A stretch of 46,208 nucleotides of DNA from Phenylobacterium sp. (lineage in GTDB: Bacteria > Pseudomonadota > Alphaproteobacteria > Caulobacterales > Caulobacteraceae). The stretch covers positions 1-46,208 of the forward strand of contig NZ_JAUSBZ010000101.1 in the NCBI RefSeq assembly GCF_030651755.1, given 5' to 3'. The stretch's first letter is position 1; each line of letters starts with the position of its first letter. Below the pieces are notes generated by a model. The model was not told where the DNA came from, made no database searches, and saw nothing but the letters and a program-made list of their open reading frames with translations. A program made the position numbers and the translations under genes. Of this stretch, positions 20,022-29,932 are shown piece after piece.

Positions 20022-22376
20022 TCAGAACCTAGTTGAGGTGGAGAACCGGAAGGTTTCGGTCTTATCGTAATCTTCTTTGGCCAAAACTTGGCTGAAGTCG
20101 AAACGGATCGGACCCATGGGCGAACGCCAGAAGATGCTGAGCCCTGCTGAGGCCCTCAGAGACAGGTCGTCGACGATATTGGGATCGACGGCGCCGGAGA
20201 CGGTGAGCTTATCCGCATCGTCGAGCAGACCCAAGGTGCCGAACTCGGAGAACACGGCGGCTTTTACGCCATATTGCTCCGGAAGGAAGGTGGGGACTGT
20301 CAGCTCCACAGAGCCGATGGCGTAGGCCTTGCCCCCCAGGGCGTCACCGCGGCTCGAATTGAGGTCCCGCGCCCCAATGCCCGCGGTCTCAAATCCGCGG
20401 AAGCTGTTGCCGCCCTTGTAGAAGCGCTCATTGACCCGGACGGTGTCGCCGTTCCAGCCGTCCACATAGCCCATGGAACCGGTGCCGCTGAGGATGAAGC
20501 TGGGTGAGAACCCATAATAGACGCCGCCCTCGACCTCGGTCTTGAGGTAGTTCACGTCCCCGCCAACGCCGGCGAGATCCTGGTTGAGCGCTGTGTAGAA
20601 CCCGCGCGTCGGATTGATCGGATCGTTCCGGCGATCAAGGCGGACCCCGTAGCCCACGAGCGAGGTCGTGTACGAGCCACGTTGTTGGCAGAGCGAGATC
20701 GAAACCACAGGGGCGGCCGGATCACAGAACGAGGCCGGAATCTCGACCTCGTCCCGGCGCAGGGTGTAGCGGGCCGAACCCCGGGCGTTCAGGGTCAGGG
20801 GGAAGCCCAGCCGGACCCCGCCGCCGATCGTATTGGTCCGGTAGGCCGAGTAGTCTGTGAGGTCGTAGCGGTACGAGTAGAGATCGAGACCCGCCCCCAG
20901 ATCGCGCCCCATGAAGCGAGGCTCGGTGAAGGAGAAGTCCACCTGCTGGCGCAGGGAGCCCACCGAAACCCGGGCGCGCACATTCTGGCCGCGACCACGG
21001 AAATTCCGTTCAGTGACGCCCAGGTCGAGGATCAGCTGATCCACAGAGCTATAGCCGGCGCTGAAGGACAGCTCACCGGTCGGCTGCTCTTCCACCTGAA
21101 CCTGAAGGCCCGTGCGATCCGGCGCCGAGCCGGGGATTTCTTCGATGGTCACATCCTTGAAGAAGCCCAGGGCCCGGATCCGATTGCGTGAGCGGTCGAC
21201 CAGAACACGGTTATAGGCGTCCCCTTCGGCGAGGTTCATCTCACGCCGCACCACATAGTCCAGGGTGCGGGTGTTGCCGATGATGTCGATGCGTTCGACA
21301 TAGACCCGCGGCCCTTCATTGACCTGGAAGGTCACGTCGACCGTTCGGGTCTCCCGGTTGGGCGTGTAGCGGGGTCGCACATCGACGAAGGCGAAGCCGG
21401 CGGCGCCGGCCGCGAAGGTCAGGGTGTCGGTGGCCTGCTCGATGCGCGCATCCTGATAGACCTGGCCTTCGCGGATGGGCAGGATCTGAACCAGGGTCTC
21501 CTTGTTCAGCTTCTCCAGCTCGGTGGCGACCTGGATCTTTCCGAACTTGTACTCCGGCCCCTCATCCACCGTGTAGGTGATGACGAAGCCGTTCTTGTCC
21601 GGCGCCAGCTCGGCGATCGCCGAGATCACGCGGAAGTCATAAAAGCCGCGGTTGCGATAGTGTTCGCGTAGCTTTTCCTTATCGAATTCAAGTCGATCAG
21701 GGTCGTAGTTGGCGTTGCTGGTGAACAGCTTGTACCAGGCGCTCTGTTCCGTCACGACGATGTCGCGCAGGTCATTGTCGGAGAACTCGACATTGCCCAG
21801 GAAGTTGGTGCGCAGAACCCCGCTCTTGGCCCCTTCGTCGATCTCGAAGATGACGTCCACGCGCTTCTGGGGCAGCTCGACGATCTTCGGCGTCACATTG
21901 GCCGAGATCCGGCCTGAGCGCCGGTAAAGCTCAACGATCCGCTGAACATCCTGTTGGATACGCGCCCGGGTGAAGATCCCCCGGGGCCGGAGCGTCACCT
22001 CGTCGCGCAGCTTGTCTTCCTTGAGGCCGCGATTGCCCTCGAAGATCACCCGATTGATGATCGGGTTCTCCACCACCTCGACAATCACCTCGCCGCCGAC
22101 CGCGCTGATCCGCACATCAGCAAACAGGTCCGTGCGATAGAGCGCCTTCAGCGCCAGGTCGAGCTGTTCGGCGTCCACCCGGTCACCCGGCTGGATCGGC
22201 AGGTAGGAGAGCACGGTCGCCTGCTCAATCCGTTCGTTGCCGCGGACGGCGATACGCTGCACCACCTCAGTCTGGGCCTGTGCCGCGGCGATCGTCGGCG
22301 CCGTCAGGGCGGTCGAGGACAGCAGCAGGGCGAAGCCGGAAGCGAGCGCAGCGCTACGAGCGCGAGATCTTTGCAT
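20022..22376 (-). CDS. bamA: Outer-membrane protein assembly factor BamA
   Basis: BamA is the beta-barrel core of the BAM complex that inserts outer-membrane proteins. The 784-residue precursor has a signal peptide (cleavage probably after Ala34, IAAAQA). Five POTRA domains cover about 36-430 (first IAVRGNERIEQATVLSYLPI; last VERIDIIGNTRTLDYVVRRE). A 16-strand barrel follows. The loop 6 motif appears as SFRGFE in ERFYKGGNSFRGFE, and the protein ends in the outer-membrane Phe (TSTRF). MGPIRFDFSQ is the conserved last-strand region. rseP lies 30 bases upstream and skp directly downstream. Confidence 0.97.
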   Translation of the reverse strand: MQRSRARSAALASGFALLLSSTALTAPTIAAAQAQTEVVQRIAVRGNERIEQATVLSYLPIQPGDRVDAEQLDLALKALYRTDLFADVRISAVGGEVIVEVVENPIINRVIFEGNRGLKEDKLRDEVTLRPRGIFTRARIQQDVQRIVELYRRSGRISANVTPKIVELPQKRVDVIFEIDEGAKSGVLRTNFLGNVEFSDNDLRDIVVTEQSAWYKLFTSNANYDPDRLEFDKEKLREHYRNRGFYDFRVISAIAELAPDKNGFVITYTVDEGPEYKFGKIQVATELEKLNKETLVQILPIREGQVYQDARIEQATDTLTFAAGAAGFAFVDVRPRYTPNRETRTVDVTFQVNEGPRVYVERIDIIGNTRTLDYVVRREMNLAEGDAYNRVLVDRSRNRIRALGFFKDVTIEEIPGSAPDRTGLQVQVEEQPTGELSFSAGYSSVDQLILDLGVTERNFRGRGQNVRARVSVGSLRQQVDFSFTEPRFMGRDLGAGLDLYSYRYDLTDYSAYRTNTIGGGVRLGFPLTLNARGSARYTLRRDEVEIPASFCDPAAPVVSISLCQQRGSYTTSLVGYGVRLDRRNDPINPTRGFYTALNQDLAGVGGDVNYLKTEVEGGVYYGFSPSFILSGTGSMGYVDGWNGDTVRVNERFYKGGNSFRGFETAGIGARDLNSSRGDALGGKAYAIGSVELTVPTFLPEQYGVKAAVFSEFGTLGLLDDADKLTVSGAVDPNIVDDLSLRASAGLSIFWRSPMGPIRFDFSQVLAKEDYDKTETFRFSTSTRF

Positions 22377-22406
22377 CTGATCAGCCGTAAAGGGAGGAAG
22401 GCGAGC

Positions 22407-23624
22407 CTAGGAAATCAGGCCGCCGAGAAATTTGAACACGCGCAGTTGCTGCAGATCGTTCCAGGTGGCGAACAACATCAATCCGAGCAACAGCGCAAGG
22501 CCCACTCGATACCCTGCCGCCTGAACCTTGGCCGCAAGAGGGCGGCGCGCCACGGCCTCATAGGCGTAGAACACCAAATGTCCGCCATCGAGGATCGGCA
22601 CCGGCAGCAGGTTCATGAAACCGATCCCCACCGACAGTACGGCCGTCAGGCCCAGAAGAGCGACGCCGCTGCCGAGCAGCATGGACCCGGTGTCCGGCGC
22701 CCCCTGGGCCCCAGACTGGGCCACCTGACCGGAGGCTTGGGCGATCCGCAGCGGCCCCCCCAGCTGATCGGCGCTCTCTCGGCCGGTCACCACCCGACCC
22801 AGGTAGTAAACCGTGGTGCTCAGCACCCGCCAGGTGCGCTCTGCGCCGCCGGCGACCGCCTCCAGCGGCCCGTAGCGCCGCACGGTGCGCTCACCCACCT
22901 GGGCGGGGCTGGCGATGCCCAGGACGCCGATTTTCTGCTCGCCGCCCATCCGGTCTTCCACCACCCGACGCTCAGGGGTCGCGGTCAGGGGGACAAGCTC
23001 ACCGGCGCGTTCAACGACAAAGGCCGTCGGCGCGTTCGAGCGGACGGCAATGATCTGCTGGAGATCGAAAAAGTTGTCGATCTTCTGCCCGTTGGCGCGC
23101 ACCACGACGTCGCCGACGACAAAGCCCGCGCGGGCCGCGGGGCTGTCGGGCTGTACGGCCGCCACCCGGGCGGGGATGACGGTTTCGCCCACGCTCATCA
23201 GCAGGGCGGCGAAGATCACGATCGCCAGGACAAAGTTGGCGAAGGGCCCGGCGGCCGTGATGATGGCGCGCTGCCAGACCGGCTTGAAATGGAAGTAGCG
23301 ATTGGCCGAGCCGGCGCCCTGTTCAGTCTCGATGCGTTGGCGCATCGCCTCAAGGTTGTCGTGATCAGGCACGCTGGCGGCGTTCTCATCGCCGGAGAAC
23401 TTGACGTAGCCCCCCAACGGAATCCACCCGACCCGCCATTCGACCCCCTGCCGGTCGGTCCAGCCGAAAATCTTACGGCCAAAGCCGATGGAGAACTGAT
23501 CGATAGCCACCCGGCAGGCGCGGGCAGCCCAATAGTGCCCAAGCTCGTGGATTGTCACCACCACGGTGAGCACGAGCAGGAACGGGATGATGTAGGTGAG
23601 CGCCGTCTGCAAGAGACTGAACAT
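22407..23624 (-). CDS. rseP: RseP/MmpA-type site-2 intramembrane zinc protease
   Basis: RseP cleaves membrane anchors within the bilayer, for example anti-sigma factors; the Caulobacter homologue MmpA cleaves PodJ. The 405-residue protein has the HExxH zinc motif at His26-Glu27-His30 (TIHELGHYWAARAC) in the first helix. A PDZ domain is seen at about 125-205 (VQPDSPAARAGFVVGD). The third zinc ligand, Asp346, is in PVPILDGGHLVFYAYE. Four membrane helices are visible. Only one clear PDZ domain is apparent, whereas E. coli RseP has two. The dxr-rseP-bamA order is standard. Confidence 0.95.
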   Translation of the reverse strand: MFSLLQTALTYIIPFLLVLTVVVTIHELGHYWAARACRVAIDQFSIGFGRKIFGWTDRQGVEWRVGWIPLGGYVKFSGDENAASVPDHDNLEAMRQRIETEQGAGSANRYFHFKPVWQRAIITAAGPFANFVLAIVIFAALLMSVGETVIPARVAAVQPDSPAARAGFVVGDVVVRANGQKIDNFFDLQQIIAVRSNAPTAFVVERAGELVPLTATPERRVVEDRMGGEQKIGVLGIASPAQVGERTVRRYGPLEAVAGGAERTWRVLSTTVYYLGRVVTGRESADQLGGPLRIAQASGQVAQSGAQGAPDTGSMLLGSGVALLGLTAVLSVGIGFMNLLPVPILDGGHLVFYAYEAVARRPLAAKVQAAGYRVGLALLLGLMLFATWNDLQQLRVFKFLGGLIS

Positions 23625-23641
23625 CGGAAGGGGCTGTGCTC

Positions 23642-24853
23642 CTAAGGGGCCTGGCGTGAGCCAGAAAGCCCGGCCGTGACAGCCGAGGCGATGCGCCGGG
23701 CCGCTGCATCTGTCTCCCGGGCTGTCTCCAAGGCGTCTCCACTCGCCCCCCCGGCGAGGTCTCCTGTGCGATCCAGACGCTCAAGGGTCTCGGCCACCGT
23801 GGCGGCAATATCGAGAAAGCCGATCTTCCGGTCAAGAAAAGCGGCGACCGCCACCTCATTGGCCGCGTTTAACGCCCCGGGCGCCGCACCCCCTGCGGCC
23901 AGGGCCGCCTTAGCAAGGCCCAGGGACGGAAATTTCGCCACATCGGGTTCTTCGAACGTCAGGGGACCAGACGAGACCAGGTCGAGCCGCGGCGCGGGCC
24001 ATGGCAGCCGGTCAGGCCAGGCATAGGCGCAGGCGATGGGCGCGCGCATGTCCGGCGGCCCCAGCTGGGCCAGGGTGGAGCCGTCGGCATACTCCACCAT
24101 GGAGTGGATGATCTGCTGGTGATGGATCAAGACGTCGAGGCGCTCCGGCGGCATGGCGAACAGATAGGCGGCCTCGATGATCTCGAGTCCCTTATTCATC
24201 ATGGACGCGGAATCGACCGAAATCTTGGCGCCCATGCTGAAGTTCGGATGAGCGACCGCCTGCTCTGGAGTGGCGTGGGCCATCTGCGCCTGTGTCCAGG
24301 TGCGGAAGGGCCCCCCTGACGAGGTGAGGATCACCCGCGACACCTGGGCGTTCGCCCGGGAATCGAACACCTGGAAGATAGCCGAATGCTCGGAATCGAC
24401 GGGAATGATCACCCCGCCGGCCAGCTTGGCGGTGCGGAGCAGGCCCGGGCCGCCGCACACCAGGCTTTCCTTATTGGCCAGGGCCACGACGGCGCCGGCC
24501 CGGGCTGCGGCCAGGGTCGGCGCCAGGCCGGCAAACCCGACGATGGCCGACATGACCCATTGGGCGTCGGCGGCCGCCACCTCTGCAATCGCGCTGGCGC
24601 CGGCTGCCGCCTGAACGCCAGACCCCTTGAGCCGGTCCCGGAGCTCCGGCAGGCCCGACTCATCCTCAATCACCGCGAGTTGGGGCCGCCAGCGGAGCGC
24701 CTGTTCGGCCAAGCGGGCGACATTGCGTCCCCCGGTGAGGCCGACCACCTCCACCTCGACCTTGGCGAGGTCGAACAGGTCCAGGGTCGACATGCCCACC
24801 GATCCGGTGGAGCCAAGGACGGTGACCTTTCGCGGAAGGCTGTGGGCGTTCAT
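23642..24853 (-). CDS. dxr: 1-deoxy-D-xylulose-5-phosphate reductoisomerase
   Basis: Dxr converts DXP to MEP with NADPH, the committed step of the non-mevalonate isoprenoid pathway. The 403-residue protein has the NADPH-binding [16 protein letters not shown] at about 11-26 and NKESLVCGG. The metal site is [10 protein letters not shown] (Asp and Glu ligands), with SSGGPFR and the substrate loop [20 protein letters not shown]. Length is normal. The start overlaps the cdsA stop by 4 bases. It feeds the UppS step encoded two genes upstream. Confidence 0.97.
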   Translation of the reverse strand: MNAHSLPRKVTVLGSTGSVGMSTLDLFDLAKVEVEVVGLTGGRNVARLAEQALRWRPQLAVIEDESGLPELRDRLKGSGVQAAAGASAIAEVAAADAQWVMSAIVGFAGLAPTLAAARAGAVVALANKESLVCGGPGLLRTAKLAGGVIIPVDSEHSAIFQVFDSRANAQVSRVILTSSGGPFRTWTQAQMAHATPEQAVAHPNFSMGAKISVDSASMMNKGLEIIEAAYLFAMPPERLDVLIHHQQIIHSMVEYADGSTLAQLGPPDMRAPIACAYAWPDRLPWPAPRLDLVSSGPLTFEEPDVAKFPSLGLAKAALAAGGAAPGALNAANEVAVAAFLDRKIGFLDIAATVAETLERLDRTGDLAGGASGDALETARETDAAARRIASAVTAGLSGSRQAP

Positions 24854-25683
24854 GTGAAGAGCTCCGCGAGACGGGCGATGGCCAGGACAAGGACGGCGAA
24901 CATCAAGCCGTCAACCCGGTCCAGCAGGCCGCCATGGCCGGGAATGAGGTCGCCGGAATCCTTCACCCCGAACCGGCGCTTCAGCATGGATTCCCAGAGA
25001 TCGCCCCCCATGGTGGCGAGACCGCCGGTGAGACCGATGACCGCGCCCACCGCAGGACCCATGCCCTCGCCGAACAGGGCCGAACCGAACGCTCCGGTGA
25101 GGGTCGAGGCCGCCAGCCCGCCAGCGAAGCCCGACCAGGTCTTGTTGGGCGAAAACCGCGGCCACAGTTTAGGGCCTTTCAGAAGGCTGCCCACCAGGAA
25201 GGCGGCGATATCGGCCGACCAGGTGACGGCGAACAGCAACAGAACCCACAGGGCTCCGTCAGGCGTCCCCCGCAGCCATACCAGGGCCAGGCACGGCACA
25301 CCGATATAGACCACACCAAACGCCGCGTCGGCGGGTCGCTCGGCGACGCGGCGGGCGACAAAGGCTGCGGCTGCGGCGCCCACGGCCATCGCCGCCCAGG
25401 CCAGGGGCACGTAGCGCAGATAGATCAGAAAGACTCCGACCAACACGCTGATCAGCACGGTCGAAAGCACCCGCAGCGGCGCCTTGGGCGCGGTCATCCC
25501 GGCCCACTCGATCGACAGCAGAGCCACGCCCACTGAAATCAGCAGCAGGAAGGGCCATCCGCCCCACCACACCGCGCCAACCGTGGCGGGCACCAGCACC
25601 AGGGCTGAAGCCGCACGCATGGCGAGGTTGGACCAGTCGAACTTTTTAGCCGGCGGCAAGGGCGTCATCTGCGACCGCGCCAT
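24850..25683 (-). CDS. cdsA: Phosphatidate cytidylyltransferase
   Basis: CdsA makes CDP-diacylglycerol from phosphatidic acid and CTP in the inner membrane, the branch point of phospholipid synthesis. The 277-residue protein has about eight hydrophobic segments. The C-terminal family signature is spread over [20 protein letters not shown] and the following GLLDRVDGL, containing the catalytic K-D and H-G-G residues. The start may be Met1 at 25683 or Met6 at 25668; neither has a clear ribosome site. In both cases it overlaps the end of uppS (by 38 or 23 bases), so translational coupling is likely. Confidence 0.95.
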   Translation of the reverse strand: MARSQMTPLPPAKKFDWSNLAMRAASALVLVPATVGAVWWGGWPFLLLISVGVALLSIEWAGMTAPKAPLRVLSTVLISVLVGVFLIYLRYVPLAWAAMAVGAAAAAFVARRVAERPADAAFGVVYIGVPCLALVWLRGTPDGALWVLLLFAVTWSADIAAFLVGSLLKGPKLWPRFSPNKTWSGFAGGLAASTLTGAFGSALFGEGMGPAVGAVIGLTGGLATMGGDLWESMLKRRFGVKDSGDLIPGHGGLLDRVDGLMFAVLVLAIARLAELFT

Positions 25684-26419
25684 AGCGCCGATCGCGTGTG
25701 CGGAAGGCGGCGATGGCGGCTTTCAGATGTTCCGGGCCGTAGTCGGGCCAGAGCACATCCTGGAAGACCAGTTCGGAATAGGCCGCTTCCCAAAGCAGGA
25801 AGTTGGACAGCCGCTGCTCGCCCGAGGGGCGGACGATCAGGTCCGGAGGCGGCGCGGCCGCGGTGGACAGGTAGGTGGCGAATCGGGCCTCGTCCAAGTC
25901 CTCGGGACGAACCAGACCCGCGGCCACGTCTTGGGCGAACCGGCGCGCCGCATCGGTCACGTCGGCTTGACCGCCGTAGTTGAAGGCGACTTGGAGAAAG
26001 AAGGAGTCGTTGCCTGCGGTGCGGCGCTCAGCCTCATCTATGATGTCGATCAGGTCGGCGTTGAGCCCATCGCGCCGGCCAATGACCCTGACGCGGACCC
26101 CTTCCCGCTCGAGCCGCCCGAGATCGCTCTCGAAATAGCGCCTGGGCAAGGCCATCAACTCAGCCACCTCGGCGGCCGGACGGCTCCAGTTCTCGGTCGA
26201 GAAGCCAAAGACGGTGAGATAGCGGATATTCAGGTCCGGCGCGGCGGCCACCGTGCGCTTGAGCGCCTCGACTCCGGCCCGGTGCCCCAGGCTGCGCGGC
26301 AGGCCCCGCCGCTTGGCCCAGCGACCGTTGCCGTCCATCACCAGGGCCACATGCAGAGCCTCGCCCGCCGAGGGTTCGGCGGCCGTCCCGGCGGGGTTGA
26401 GCTCTGGGCTACGGGCCAT
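25646..26419 (-). CDS. uppS: Undecaprenyl (isoprenyl) diphosphate synthase
   Basis: UppS extends farnesyl diphosphate with isopentenyl units in cis to the C55 lipid carrier for peptidoglycan and O-antigen. The 257-residue protein has the first-region motif HVALVMDGNGRWAKRRG with catalytic Asp29. FGFSTENWSRP and the C-terminal RPSGEQRLSNFLLWEAAYSE are also typical. An extension of some 20 residues precedes the conserved core. frr is 38 bases upstream. The frr-uppS-cdsA-dxr-rseP-bamA order is the classic proteobacterial arrangement. Confidence 0.97.
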   Translation of the reverse strand: MARSPELNPAGTAAEPSAGEALHVALVMDGNGRWAKRRGLPRSLGHRAGVEALKRTVAAAPDLNIRYLTVFGFSTENWSRPAAEVAELMALPRRYFESDLGRLEREGVRVRVIGRRDGLNADLIDIIDEAERRTAGNDSFFLQVAFNYGGQADVTDAARRFAQDVAAGLVRPEDLDEARFATYLSTAAAPPPDLIVRPSGEQRLSNFLLWEAAYSELVFQDVLWPDYGPEHLKAAIAAFRTRDRRYGAVADDALAAG

Positions 26420-26457
26420 GGGGTCCTCGCGCGTCCTTTGGCGACAGGCTAAGGCGA

Positions 26458-27024
26458 TCAGACCTGCATGATCTCTTGTTCCTTGATTTTCAAGGTTTCG
26501 TCCACGCGCTTGACCGCCTCGTCGGTGAACTTCTGCACCTCGGTCTCCATGCGCTTCTGCTCGTCCTGGCTGATGACGCCATCCTTTTCGGCGCGTTTCA
26601 GGTCGTCATTGGCGTCGCGGCGGATGTTGCGCACCGCCACCTTCTGCTGCTCGGCATATTTGCCGGCGACCTTGACGAGATCCTTGCGGCGCTCCTCGGT
26701 GAGCGGCGGGATCGGAATGCGCAGGGTCTGGCCGTCCACGACGGGGTTGAGGCCCAGGCCGGAATTGCGGATGGCCTTTTCGACCGACACCGCCACGCCC
26801 TTGTCCCACACGCTGACGGTGAGCATCCGCGGCTCAGGCACGCTGACGGCGGCGACCTGGCTGATCGGGACGGTCGATCCATAGGCGTCGACCATGATCT
26901 GATCTAGCAGGCCCGCCGAGGCGCGCCCCGTGCGCAGGGAGGCGAATTCCTCCTTCAGGGCCACGACGGCCTTGTCCATGCGGTCTTTGTAGGTCGAAAG
27001 AACCGGCTTCGGTGCGGTGGCCAT
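26458..27024 (-). CDS. frr: Ribosome recycling factor
   Basis: RRF, with EF-G, splits the post-termination ribosome. The 188-residue protein has the normal length and two-domain layout: a three-helix bundle with the inserted beta domain (about 32-105). [26 protein letters not shown], and the C-terminal [18 protein letters not shown] are hallmark stretches. It follows pyrH by 42 bases on the same strand, which is a conserved order. Confidence 0.98.
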   Translation of the reverse strand: MATAPKPVLSTYKDRMDKAVVALKEEFASLRTGRASAGLLDQIMVDAYGSTVPISQVAAVSVPEPRMLTVSVWDKGVAVSVEKAIRNSGLGLNPVVDGQTLRIPIPPLTEERRKDLVKVAGKYAEQQKVAVRNIRRDANDDLKRAEKDGVISQDEQKRMETEVQKFTDEAVKRVDETLKIKEQEIMQV

Positions 27025-27066
27025 TGGGCTCCTCCATTCGATCTCGGATAGGTGGCGCAGTTGGGA

Positions 27067-27792
27067 TCAGGTGATCGTCGTAAAGACGCCCTGCCCCCTC
27101 AGCACCTTCAGGAAATTCCCCCGCTCGCGGATGGAAAAGACCACGATCGGGATCTCGTTGTCACGCATCAGGGCGATGGCCGAGGCGTCCATCACCTTTA
27201 GATCCTGGGCCAGGACGTCATGATAGCTGAGCGACTCGTAGCGCACAGCCTTGGCGTCCTTCTTGGGATCCGCCGTATAGACGCCATCGACGCTGGTGCC
27301 CTTGAACAGGGCCTCGCAGCCCATCTCCGCCGAGCGCAGGGCCGCAGGCGTATCGGTTGTAAAATAGGGAGCGCCCAGACCGGCGGCGAAGATCACCACG
27401 CGGCCCTTCTCCAGGTGCCGCATGGCGCGGCGGCGGATATAGGGCTCGCAAACCGCATCCATCGGAATGGCCGACTGGACCCGGGTGAAGACGCCCTCCT
27501 TCTCCAGGGCGCCCTGCAGGGCCAGAGCGTTCATCACCGTGGCCAGCATGCCCATATAGTCGGCGCTGGAGCGTTCCATCCCCTTGCCGGCCAGGGAGAC
27601 GCCGCGGAAAATATTGCCGCCGCCGATCACCAGGCACAGTTCAACGCCGTGGCTGACCACCTCGGCGATGTCCTTGGCGACGGCCTCCAGGGTGTTCGGA
27701 TCGATTCCGAAGCCCTGTTCCCCCATCAGCACCTCTCCCGACACCTTCAGGAGGATACGCTTGTAACGCAGGGCGGGGGCGGTCGTGGACAT
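27067..27792 (-). CDS. pyrH: UMP kinase
   Basis: PyrH phosphorylates UMP to UDP and is allosterically controlled by GTP and UTP. The 241-residue amino-acid-kinase-fold protein has [18 protein letters not shown] at the nucleotide-binding start. [24 protein letters not shown] and [15 protein letters not shown] [11 protein letters not shown] also occur. [12 protein letters not shown] is the conserved ATP-site loop. The ATG at 27792 is preferred because the longer frame to 27870 gives a non-homologous basic extension. tsf is 97 bases upstream, with a GC-rich hairpin between. Confidence 0.97.
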   Translation of the reverse strand: MSTTAPALRYKRILLKVSGEVLMGEQGFGIDPNTLEAVAKDIAEVVSHGVELCLVIGGGNIFRGVSLAGKGMERSSADYMGMLATVMNALALQGALEKEGVFTRVQSAIPMDAVCEPYIRRRAMRHLEKGRVVIFAAGLGAPYFTTDTPAALRSAEMGCEALFKGTSVDGVYTADPKKDAKAVRYESLSYHDVLAQDLKVMDASAIALMRDNEIPIVVFSIRERGNFLKVLRGQGVFTTIT

Positions 27793-27833
27793 CGGCGCGT
27801 ATCTCCGAATCTGGCGCTGGCAAGATAGCGCAA

Positions 27834-27865
27834 GGGCGCGGCGCGCGTCGAACGCGCCCGCGCCC
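27834..27865 (-). terminator. GC-rich hairpin between tsf and pyrH
   Basis: GGGCGCGG at 27834-27841 pairs with CCGCGCCC at 27858-27865, and inner CGCG arms add to the stem around a short loop. On the transcribed (minus) strand it is followed by TTGCGCTATCTT, not a clean U-run. It is better read as a processing or partial termination element than as a strong terminator. Confidence 0.4.
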
Positions 27866-27889
27866 CGCAACCATGGGGTCGACTGGGCT

Positions 27890-28825
27890 CTACGCCTGTC
27901 CGCTGAGCTGCGCCACCTCAGCGGCGAAGTCGTCGACCTTCTTTTCTACGCCGTCGCCCAGCCCGAAGCGGACGAAGCCGGTCATGGTCACCGGCGCTCC
28001 GGTTTCCTTGGCCAGTTCGGCGATCAGCTGTTCGACCGTCTGATCGGGGTTCATCACGAAGGCCTGCTTCAGGAGCACGACCTCCTCGAAGAACTTGCGG
28101 ATCCGTCCCTCGACCATCTTCTCCACAACCCCCGGCGGCTTGCCTGAGGCCAGGGCCTGCTCGGTGAAGATCGCCTTTTCCCGCTCCACGGCCTCGGGGT
28201 CGAGGTCGTCGGTGGAAAGCGAGAGGGGATTGGTGGCGGCCACATGCATGGCGATCTTGCGGCCGACTTCCTGAAGCTTGGCCTGGTCGCCAGCGCCCTC
28301 AAGGGCCACCAGCACGCCGATTCGGCCCAGGTCGGGCGCCGCGGCGGCGTGAATGTAGGTCGAGATCGCACCTTGGGCGACACTCAGGCGAGCGGCCCGG
28401 CGCAGCATCATGTTCTCGCCGATGGTGGCGATGAGATTGGTGACCACGTCGGACACCAGTTCGCCCTTGGCCGTCTTGGCCGCGGCGATGGCCTCGACAC
28501 CTTCCACGTCCAGGGCGACCTGGGCGATGTCCTTGGCGGCGGACTGGAACAGCTCGTTGCGGGCGACGAAGTCGGTCTCGGCGTTGAGCTCGACCACAAC
28601 CCCGGTCATGCCGGCGCCGTCCTTGCGGGCGGCGGCGGCCACCAGGCCCTCGGCCGCGGCGCGGTCCGACTTCTTGGCGGCCTTGGACAGGCCCTTGGTG
28701 CGCAGCCAGTCGATCGCGGCGTCAATGTCGCCGCCGTTCTCCTGCAACGCCTTCTTGCAGTCCATCATGCCTGCGCCAGACTTCTCGCGCAGCTCTTTGA
28801 CCAGCGCAGCGGTGATTTCCGCCAT
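27890..28825 (-). CDS. tsf: Elongation factor Ts
   Basis: EF-Ts exchanges GDP for GTP on EF-Tu. The 311-residue protein starts [20 protein letters not shown], followed by [12 protein letters not shown]. The signature [13 protein letters not shown] contains the TDFV segment that contacts EF-Tu. The C-terminal dimerisation region runs to residue 311. The ATG at 28825 is chosen over 28852 because it gives the standard MAEIT start. It follows rpsB by 101 bases, which hold a strong hairpin. Confidence 0.97.
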   Translation of the reverse strand: MAEITAALVKELREKSGAGMMDCKKALQENGGDIDAAIDWLRTKGLSKAAKKSDRAAAEGLVAAAARKDGAGMTGVVVELNAETDFVARNELFQSAAKDIAQVALDVEGVEAIAAAKTAKGELVSDVVTNLIATIGENMMLRRAARLSVAQGAISTYIHAAAAPDLGRIGVLVALEGAGDQAKLQEVGRKIAMHVAATNPLSLSTDDLDPEAVEREKAIFTEQALASGKPPGVVEKMVEGRIRKFFEEVVLLKQAFVMNPDQTVEQLIAELAKETGAPVTMTGFVRFGLGDGVEKKVDDFAAEVAQLSGQA

Positions 28826-28851
28826 GGCTCGGCTCCCTTGGTCTAGAATCA

Positions 28852-28883
28852 ACGGCTGGGCCTCTGGATAGAGCCCCAGCCGT
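28852..28883 (-). terminator. Hairpin in the rpsB-tsf intercistronic region (attenuator-like)
   Basis: ACGGCTGGG at 28852-28860 pairs perfectly with CCCAGCCGT at 28875-28883. After a C-C mismatch, CTCT (28862-28865) pairs with AGAG (28870-28873) around a GGAT loop. On the minus strand it is followed by TTGATTCT, a weak U-tract. A partial terminator or processing site that sets the S2 to EF-Ts ratio is plausible. Confidence 0.5.
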
Positions 28884-28926
28884 CACAGTTTGATGTCGAA
28901 GCCCGCCCTCTGGGGCGAGCCAGGCC

Positions 28927-29742
28927 TCAGGCCTGGGTGGTTTCGCCTTCGGCGGCAGGCTCGGCGGCCGGCGCGGGTTCAGCCGCGGCGGTCATCGCCA
29001 GGGCCGGCTCCATCGGCGCCTCCGAGGCGCCCAGGTCCACGCCCGCGGCGACCTGCCCAGCGGTGAGGCCGTCCAGGATCGCGTCGGCCATCAGGTCGCA
29101 ATAGAGCTGCAGGGCGCGGGCGGCGTCATCATTACCCGGGATCGGATAGGTGATGCCGGCCGGGTCGCAGTTGGTGTCCAGGATCGAGATCACCGGAATA
29201 TTCAGCTTCCGGGCTTCCTGAATGGCGATGGCTTCCTTGTTGGTGTCGATCACGAACATCAGGTCGGGGATGCCGCCCATGTCCTTGATGCCGCCCAGGG
29301 ACAGCTCGAGCTTGTCGCGTTCGCGGGTCAGCTGCAGCAGTTCCTTCTTGCTGCGCTTGGCGCCTTCGCCTTCCAGAAGGCCTTCCAACTCGCGCAGGCG
29401 GGCGATGGAGCCCGAGACGGTGCGCCAGTTGGTGAGCGTGCCGCCCAGCCAGCGGTGATTGACGTAGTACTGGGCGCAGCGCTTGGCCGCCACGGACACC
29501 GGGTCAGACGCCTGACGCTTGGTGCCCACGAACAGGATACGCCCGCCGCCGGCGGCCACGTCGCGGGCCTTCACCAGAGCCTGATGCAGCAGGGGGATGG
29601 TCTGCGACAGGTCGATGATGTGGATGTTCGACCGCGAGCCGAAGATGTAGCGTTCCATCTTCGGATTCCAGCGGTGGGTCTGGTGGCCGAAGTGGGCGCC
29701 AGCTTCCAAGAGCTGACGCATGGAGAAGTCGGGAAGCGCCAT
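28927..29742 (-). CDS. rpsB: Small ribosomal subunit protein uS2
   Basis: S2 binds the 30S head-body junction late in assembly and is needed to seat S1. The 271-residue protein begins [20 protein letters not shown], then THRWNPKM. It has [32 protein letters not shown] and [20 protein letters not shown], all family hallmarks. The C-terminal 30 residues are an Ala/Pro/Glu-rich tail seen in some alphaproteobacteria. The ATG at 29742 has an AAAAGGAG ribosome site. tsf follows in the same transcript. Confidence 0.97.
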   Translation of the reverse strand: MALPDFSMRQLLEAGAHFGHQTHRWNPKMERYIFGSRSNIHIIDLSQTIPLLHQALVKARDVAAGGGRILFVGTKRQASDPVSVAAKRCAQYYVNHRWLGGTLTNWRTVSGSIARLRELEGLLEGEGAKRSKKELLQLTRERDKLELSLGGIKDMGGIPDLMFVIDTNKEAIAIQEARKLNIPVISILDTNCDPAGITYPIPGNDDAARALQLYCDLMADAILDGLTAGQVAAGVDLGASEAPMEPALAMTAAAEPAPAAEPAAEGETTQA

Positions 29743-29862
29743 GAATGGCTCCTTTTTCCGGTATGCCTCCGCAAGCCAAAACCCCCTTTTGGGGAGCCCG
29801 GAACGGTAATCCACGGGATGTCTCCCCGAGGATCGCCGCACGCCTGCGTGTGTGATGGGCGC
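29743..29862 (-). promoter_or_regulatory. Structured 5' leader of rpsB
   Basis: Between the likely transcription start and the rpsB ATG lie about 110 to 120 bases with several hairpins on the minus strand. CTCCCC-AAAA-GGGG is near 29782-29795. CGGG and CCCG arms lie around 29815-29829. ACGC-AG-GCGT lies near 29840-29849. Ribosomal protein S2 is known in other bacteria to repress its own mRNA, so a binding leader is plausible but not shown here. Confidence 0.35.
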
Positions 29863-29891
29863 GGAATAGGACCAGATGGCGGAAAAAGCAA
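29863..29891 (-). promoter_or_regulatory. Putative rpsB-tsf promoter
   Basis: On the minus strand TTGCTT (29891-29886) and TATTCC (29868-29863) are 17 bases apart. The -10 context CCTATTCC partly fits the Caulobacter element GCTANAWC. It lies just downstream of the dnaE stop (29933), which fits separate strong expression of rpsB-tsf. Confidence 0.4.
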
Positions 29892-29932
29892 GCCTTTGCG
29901 GTCCCCATGCCCCGATCCCTCAGGGACTCCGG

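Noticed and set aside
21954..23645. 563-codon plus-strand frame opposite bamA and rseP
   Set aside because: It runs across two well-conserved genes on the other strand and shows no domain; shadow frame.
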